Below are positions 5,233-7,501 of a DNA stretch of 7,501 nucleotides, in pieces. The notes below the pieces were generated by a model. It worked only from the letters and a program-made list of their open reading frames with translations. It ran no database searches and was not told where the DNA came from. The stretch's first letter is position 1. Each line of letters opens with the position of its first letter. A program made the translations under genes and the position numbers. Origin of the DNA: a bacterium (GTDB taxonomy: Bacteria; Babelota; Babeliae; Babelales; Chromulinivoraceae). Where the stretch lies: positions 1-7,501 of the forward strand of contig CANCGK010000044.1 in assembly GCA_947377595.1 (NCBI GenBank). The letters are read 5' to 3'.

Positions 5233-7501
5233 ATGAATAAATTTCTTCATACTTTTGTACAAGGACTCATACTCATATCATCCTGGCAGAGTAACCTGTT
5301 TGCCTCAAAGCCTGGACAAAGCACACAAATTACTCAAGCTGAAAACATAAATCAAAAGCTTTTTGATAAGCGTCTACAACAACATCAAGATGCAATATCA
5401 ACAGGTGGTCAAGATTTACAAAGTGCTATTGAAACTGAACAGTTTAAAATGAAAAGCCAAAATATGCAGGATATAACCTTAAATACTCATAAAGCTGTTT
5501 TAGAACATCTACAATCAATACAAGCCCAACATGAAAATCAAGCTGAAAGTCTTGATTTATCACCGGCTGAAGTAAAACAACCTGCGGCACAAGAAAAACC
5601 TGCCATACAAAAACCTATCGTAGAAAAACAACTTGCTCTTGCACCTGTTGTAGTAGTAGAACAAGCACCACAAATCAATTCATCTTTGATCACAATTGAG
5701 CACATTATGGAAAACAGCAAACAAGAGATAGACCAATCTATAAAGACAATTATCGATCTTTTATCCCCTAGCGAAGATGAAGTAAATAAGATAATGCAGA
5801 CGACTGCTTTAAAATTACTCGATAACGTTTTTACTTTGCAAGATGGAAAAATAAAAGAACTTAAAAATCCAAATCTTAATGTACAAGAATTACAACAAAA
5901 GTACAAAGATCTCATTGTTTCATACGATCAACCACAGCAAGAAGTAGTTACAGAATTGTTAACACCTCTTATAAATGAATTAAAAAAACGAGAACCATCA
6001 TGGCTGCAACAAACGATGGATACTGCAGGAGATGTATTTGGCATTGCAGATACAGCGGCACAAGTTACAGCTGCAGCTGTATCTGCAACCGCACAAGAAG
6101 TTCAAGAAAATGTTCAAGCTTTTCATGAAGATGTCACAGCACCTATTCTGCAAGCTGCTCATGAAAATGTGGTAGCACCCGCGGCTCAGGCACTACATAA
6201 TGTTGCAGAAACAACCTTGAGAAAGGCAGCAGATTGGACAACAGGACGCTCTGAAGAAATAGCTGTAAAATTTATAACTACAACACAGCCGTGCAATGAT
6301 GGTGTGATTACAAAGGAGATACAAAAAAAGCTTGACGTAGAAAAAGCTACTGAGCATCAAAATCCTTTGAATATACAAACAAAATCTCTTACAGAAGCTG
6401 CATTAGATGCAATTCCAGGTAATGCTCCAGAAATGGTACAAACTATTGCTGGAACTAAAAAAATATTGTCTGATATAACCCAAGGATTATATCGCATGCT
6501 CGGATATCCCCCAAAAATAAGCTTAACCGTCCAAAGCGAAATTAATCAAACAGCTGAAAAAATCGTAGCTGATACGACTGTAACCACAGAACAAGATCAC
6601 GCAAAGTTTAATAAAAAATTGAAAAAGTACATAAGCGCTATAATCCCAAAATTAATTAGTTTAATAACCAAAGAAGATCCACGCAACATTCAGATTATAG
6701 AAATACCAGTCAGTAGCGGTGACTTATTAGCCGCAAAGGTTAAGATCAGTTACAATAAAAGTACTAACAACATACAATCTGCTATTGTTACCTACGATGG
6801 TAGATCTTATAATCTTGATGTAAGTAAACTTACGATAAAAGAAGATGGGAGCTTTACAATCTCATCACCTTTATACAACAAATCACAAAAGCCATCTTTA
6901 ATCCTCGAATACATAATTAAGCCAACAGCCAAAGCTCTAGGCAAAAAAGTTCTAGATAACGTAAAATATGAAGATAAAGCAACACAAAATTTATATAACA
7001 CCTTCATTGATTTCGTTTACGACAAAATCACAGACCCTAACAGCGATGGCCAAATAGAAATAGTCGCACGTATCGACAAGAAAACTGGCGAAACTTTTCT
7101 TGTAAAAAAAACTATAACACAAAAGCAAGCTGACGCTTCTATGCAAACTGTAAGTCAACAAGCTGAACAGACTAACATTGAATTAACGGGTAGAGCTGGA
7201 GATCGTTTTGCCCCAAAAAGCACATTATCAATAAATAGCGATAATCAGTTGCAAGAATTTGATATACAACACGAATTATTCTACAGCCAAGACAATAAGC
7301 TCATAAGAGATACGATAAAACCTATCAGCAAATCAATTGATTATAAAGATGACACTTACACTATGGTTGCTATATTTCAGGAACCAGGCAACAGAGCTCT
7401 ATCAGCTGAAGCCACCAATCTATTGCAAGCTCTTAGTGAACAATTTGTCACAAAAAAGATTATTCAACCAGCAATTTTTGAGGGAGATGCTCTACAAAAC
7501 A
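5233..7501 (+). CDS. Large exported protein of unknown function, N-terminal 756 residues (runs off the window)
   Basis: The frame is open from ATG 5233 to the end of the window: 756 codons with no stop. An in-frame stop at 5179-5181 and the absence of any other upstream ATG fix the start, though no clear Shine-Dalgarno is seen. Residues 1-24 are a Sec signal peptide (MNKFLHTF, hydrophobic core, cleavage near NLFA/SK). The mature protein is rich in Gln, Ala, Lys and Glu. Residues 25-110 look helical and may form a coiled coil. A Pro/Lys/Val-rich linker follows at about 112-150 (VKQPAAQEKP; APVVVVEQAP). Further helical segments lead to an Ala-rich block with 12-residue repeats at 296-330. After about residue 435 the composition becomes more mixed, with alternating polar and hydrophobic strands (for example AAKVKISY and SAIVTYDG), probably a folded domain. 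There is one cysteine (C354). No known family is recognised. It is transcribed away from the ABC ATPase operon and may be a periplasmic, surface or secreted protein. Confidence 0.9.
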   Translation, partial: MNKFLHTFVQGLILISSWQSNLFASKPGQSTQITQAENINQKLFDKRLQQHQDAISTGGQDLQSAIETEQFKMKSQNMQDITLNTHKAVLEHLQSIQAQHENQAESLDLSPAEVKQPAAQEKPAIQKPIVEKQLALAPVVVVEQAPQINSSLITIEHIMENSKQEIDQSIKTIIDLLSPSEDEVNKIMQTTALKLLDNVFTLQDGKIKELKNPNLNVQELQQKYKDLIVSYDQPQQEVVTELLTPLINELKKREPSWLQQTMDTAGDVFGIADTAAQVTAAAVSATAQEVQENVQAFHEDVTAPILQAAHENVVAPAAQALHNVAETTLRKAADWTTGRSEEIAVKFITTTQPCNDGVITKEIQKKLDVEKATEHQNPLNIQTKSLTEAALDAIPGNAPEMVQTIAGTKKILSDITQGLYRMLGYPPKISLTVQSEINQTAEKIVADTTVTTEQDHAKFNKKLKKYISAIIPKLISLITKEDPRNIQIIEIPVSSGDLLAAKVKISYNKSTNNIQSAIVTYDGRSYNLDVSKLTIKEDGSFTISSPLYNKSQKPSLILEYIIKPTAKALGKKVLDNVKYEDKATQNLYNTFIDFVYDKITDPNSDGQIEIVARIDKKTGETFLVKKTITQKQADASMQTVSQQAEQTNIELTGRAGDRFAPKSTLSINSDNQLQEFDIQHELFYSQDNKLIRDTIKPISKSIDYKDDTYTMVAIFQEPGNRALSAEATNLLQALSEQFVTKKIIQPAIFEGDALQN
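6118..6222 (+). repeat. Protein-level 12-residue amphipathic repeats inside the large exported protein
   Basis: Residues 296-330 contain three consecutive degenerate units: AFHEDVTAPILQ, AAHENVVAPAAQ and ALHNVAETTLR. Each has a small residue, His at the third position, an acidic or amide residue, and a Val/Ala core. The preceding segment (AQEVQENVQ, 287-295) may be a further worn unit. The pattern resembles the short helical repeats of apolipoprotein-like or LEA-like proteins. Resemblance is at the level of pattern only; codons differ between units, so it is not a recent DNA duplication. Confidence 0.5.

Noticed and set aside
5538..5915. A 125-residue Cys/Ser-rich reading frame on the minus strand
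   Set aside because: It lies wholly inside the large plus-strand gene, has no ribosome site, and its composition is that of a shadow frame opposite Gln/Ala/Lys-rich coding sequence.
6066..6081. A perfect 16-base palindrome, TACAGCTGCAGCTGTA
   Set aside because: It lies inside the coding region over an Ala-Ala-Ala stretch; repeated GCT/GCA alanine codons easily create it, and nothing nearby suggests an operator or attachment site.

Overview
The window is AT-rich DNA from a bacterium that makes peptidoglycan (a MurJ-type lipid II flippase) and probably has an outer membrane (a LolD/FtsE/MacB-type ABC ATPase and several proteins with Sec signal peptides). No taxonomic marker settles the species. 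Low GC, sparse Shine-Dalgarno sites, secreted proteins that look like nothing standard, and two small exported proteins ending in eukaryote-style CaaX boxes together suggest an intracellular or protist-associated lineage such as Dependentiae (TM6). That placement is inference.

Left part, plus strand (1-1346): the 3' end of a ComM/YifB AAA+ helicase gene, followed closely by two small genes (436-915 and 942-1346). Each encodes a signal-peptide protein of 134-159 residues. In both, the only cysteines of the whole protein lie in the last six residues and form a C-terminal Cys-a-a-X box (CSIS and CTVS). This is the most unusual element of the window: candidate effectors that a eukaryotic host could prenylate.

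Middle (1347-1702): a stand-alone initiator tRNA gene (tRNA-fMet, CAT anticodon, C1:A72 mismatch, encoded CCA) with a near-consensus sigma-70-type promoter and its own perfect hairpin terminator. A second perfect 15-bp hairpin then closes the convergent operon on the other strand.

Minus-strand operon (5030 down to 1703): a LolD-like ABC ATPase, then murJ, then an aminoglycoside-phosphotransferase-fold (APH) protein. The APH-like protein has Asn in place of the catalytic Asp and may be a pseudokinase. MurJ keeps the N-terminal cavity arginines but has Gln at the position of E. coli Arg270. An envelope role for the operon is reasonable; a regulatory role for the APH-like protein is a hypothesis.

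Right part, plus strand (5031-7501): a 202-bp divergent intergenic region, then a large gene that runs off the window. It encodes at least 756 residues of a secreted, Gln/Ala/Lys-rich, largely helical protein with no domain I recognise and a short 12-residue amphipathic repeat block.
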